From positions 94,989,157 to 95,053,156 of the forward strand of contig NC_080680.1 of the NCBI RefSeq assembly GCF_030445035.2: a stretch of DNA of 64,000 nt. Reading direction: 5' to 3'. The DNA is from Dasypus novemcinctus (lineage: Eukaryota; Chordata; Mammalia; Cingulata; Dasypodidae). A program made the translations under genes and the position numbers. The notes below the pieces were generated by a model that searched no databases, had not been told where the DNA came from, and saw only the letters and a program-made list of their open reading frames with translations. Positions 62,701 through 64,000 of this stretch are shown piece by piece. Numbering within the stretch: the first letter of the stretch is position 1; every line of letters begins with the position of its first letter.

Positions 62701-64000
62701 TGTTGGAAACTGAGGCACAGTGCCTTCTAAAGGAGAGACATGCTGTCTCCATGCTGGTGCTGTCTCCATGACTATGCTTGCAACCTAAGGAATGCGGTGA
62801 TTGGGAGTTCCTGGCAAATGGCCTGAAGCTGTTAAACCCTGAAAAAAAAGATGAGCTCATACCTTTCGTAATGAATAGAACACTTAGACTTTGTACCTTG
62901 AGATAAGATTTTTTTCTAAAATTCCTTAAACTATAGGTAATGCAGATAGTTAATACATGGTGCTCCTTAATGTCACATACGCTATGTTTGTGCTAGGTCT
63001 GTGCTTATTGGCACGTAGGCTGTGGTGGTACTGCTTGTAGACACGTACACTGTGGTATATAAAGAGCCCCTTGTAATCAATAAAGTCGTCTGATGAGCTT
63101 GAGGCTTTAGTGCTCTCGGAACCCCTGATCCCAATCTCTCTTTGTCTTTCATTCCCAATACCCTTCGGGTCCGTCAACTCCGACAACTGGTGCCCAACAT
63201 GGGGCCTGAAGTAGTTACTGTAGCAGAGATTCTTCCACGGTTGTGTTGGGAACGTGGAAACAGGAAACCCTCCTGAAAGGTTGAGACGTCCAGCGTAGGG
63301 TGACCTGGGTCAGAAAATACAGGTAAGAATTTTAATCGATTTTGTTTCCACTAGCATTAGGGTATGGGAAATCAGCCGGGACATCTGAAAGAATGTTCAC
63401 AGGTACTGAAAAGTCTTTTAAAAACTGTCGGAGTTGCAGTGAAAACTGCAGATTTAATTGAACTTTTTGCTATAGTATAAAAACACTGTTACTGGTTTCA
63501 GCCAGAAGGAAAGAATCTTTTAAATCTTAAACAGTGGAGACGGTAATGAGGGTGCTATGTAGAGCATACCAAAAAGGAGGGAATATACCACTGTAGGTGT
63601 GGGCTTTAGGGCAACAGATTGCAGCTGCATTAGATCCACTGCAATCAGAGGAAGAGGAGGAAGAAATTACCATCTTTTCCAGGGAGCCCCATGACACAGG
63701 TCATCAGAGTGAGAGCAGGGAGGAAATAGAGGATAAGGATGAGGAGGAGGGTGAGCCTCATGATGAGAAAGAAACAAATCCTTCCCTGCTGAAGCAGATG
63801 TCTAAATTAAATATTTCTAAAGCTAACATTTATCCTAATATGTGTGATGGGACCCTTACGGCCCCCGCCCTTACAATGCCTACAGTTTCAAGAATTTTTC
63901 CTACTAACTTGGATAATGAGCTTTATACAAAAAATGTATTTGTACCTAATCCAGTTCCTACTACTCCTTTGATGTGTTGTTTGCTGCAAGGATCCTGAAG
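62701..64000 (+). mobile_element. Class II (betaretrovirus-like) ERV: 5' LTR, leader and gag region; continues beyond window
   Basis: A fossil provirus. The 5' LTR is about 62701-63185 (starts tgttggaaactg; TATA-like tatataaag near 63058; aataaa near 63080). It is followed by a primer-binding site tggtgcccaacatggggc (63189), close to the tRNA-Lys type used by betaretroviruses and ERVK. The leader leads into a gag region from about 63364, whose start has a myristoylation-type MGNQ. An acidic, proline-rich gag segment follows near 63640-63990. The element looks broken in gag (a few breaks), and its remainder lies off the right edge. It inserted into an L1 3' end, so it is younger than that L1. 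Confidence 0.82.

Overview
This is a window of mammalian nuclear DNA, almost certainly from a xenarthran (armadillo most likely; a sloth cannot be excluded). The basis is about 22 copies of a tRNA-derived SINE whose head, internal body and tail match the DAS-SINEs described from the nine-banded armadillo, plus L1 copies with the long 3' tails I associate with Xenarthra, on top of a general placental repeat background (old L1M, L2, MIR, MaLR and ERVL LTRs, a hAT miniature element). There is no prokaryotic gene organisation, CRISPR array or operon, and I see no intact protein-coding gene. This is a gene desert built from nested retroelements.

Layout. 1-1.6 kb: antisense processed copy of WRNIP1 running off the left edge. 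2.3-6.5 kb: an old antisense L1 split by a broken class I-like ERV fragment, which itself carries a SINE. 6.5-19 kb: a MaLR LTR, then an antisense L1 derivative with a 5'UTR, an ORF1 region and a shortened ORF2, expanded by serial SINE insertions and by a 3.3 kb block (10.2-13.5 kb) that holds an unspliced piece of a RASGEF1-type gene (best match by eye RASGEF1C) ending in a SINE. 19-24.2 kb: an antisense L1 carrying an RBMX retrocopy, then an L1 3' end. 24.2-31.7 kb: mostly unique AT-rich DNA with a hAT miniature element (perfect 8-bp target duplication), MIRs and an olfactory receptor pseudogene. 31.7-47 kb: one ancient antisense L1M broken up by seven insertions, including a FAM20B retrocopy with a 13-bp target duplication, three LTRs and three younger L1s. 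47-50.6 kb: L1M/L2/MIR relics and unique DNA. 50.6-55.2 kb: a younger sense-strand L1 with about 2.9 kb of 3'UTR. 55.2-61.7 kb: unique DNA, SINEs, an ERVL LTR and an old L1. 62.7 kb to the right edge: the 5' LTR, leader and gag region of a betaretrovirus-like (class II) ERV inserted in an L1 3' end.

Functionally, the only candidate for living coding sequence is a 41-codon open stretch at 62.08-61.96 kb (minus) with a good initiation context and a good splice donor. I do not recognise it and rate it low. The four host-gene copies (WRNIP1, RASGEF1C-like, RBMX, FAM20B) and the olfactory receptor are all disrupted. The main biological interest is in retrotransposon evolution: an L1 derivative in which two copies share a truncated ORF2 joined to a modular 3'UTR, repeated SINE use of the same target site, and a retrocopied intron-containing segment. 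I found no obviously new host system. All family names come from memory and reading by eye, without a database search.
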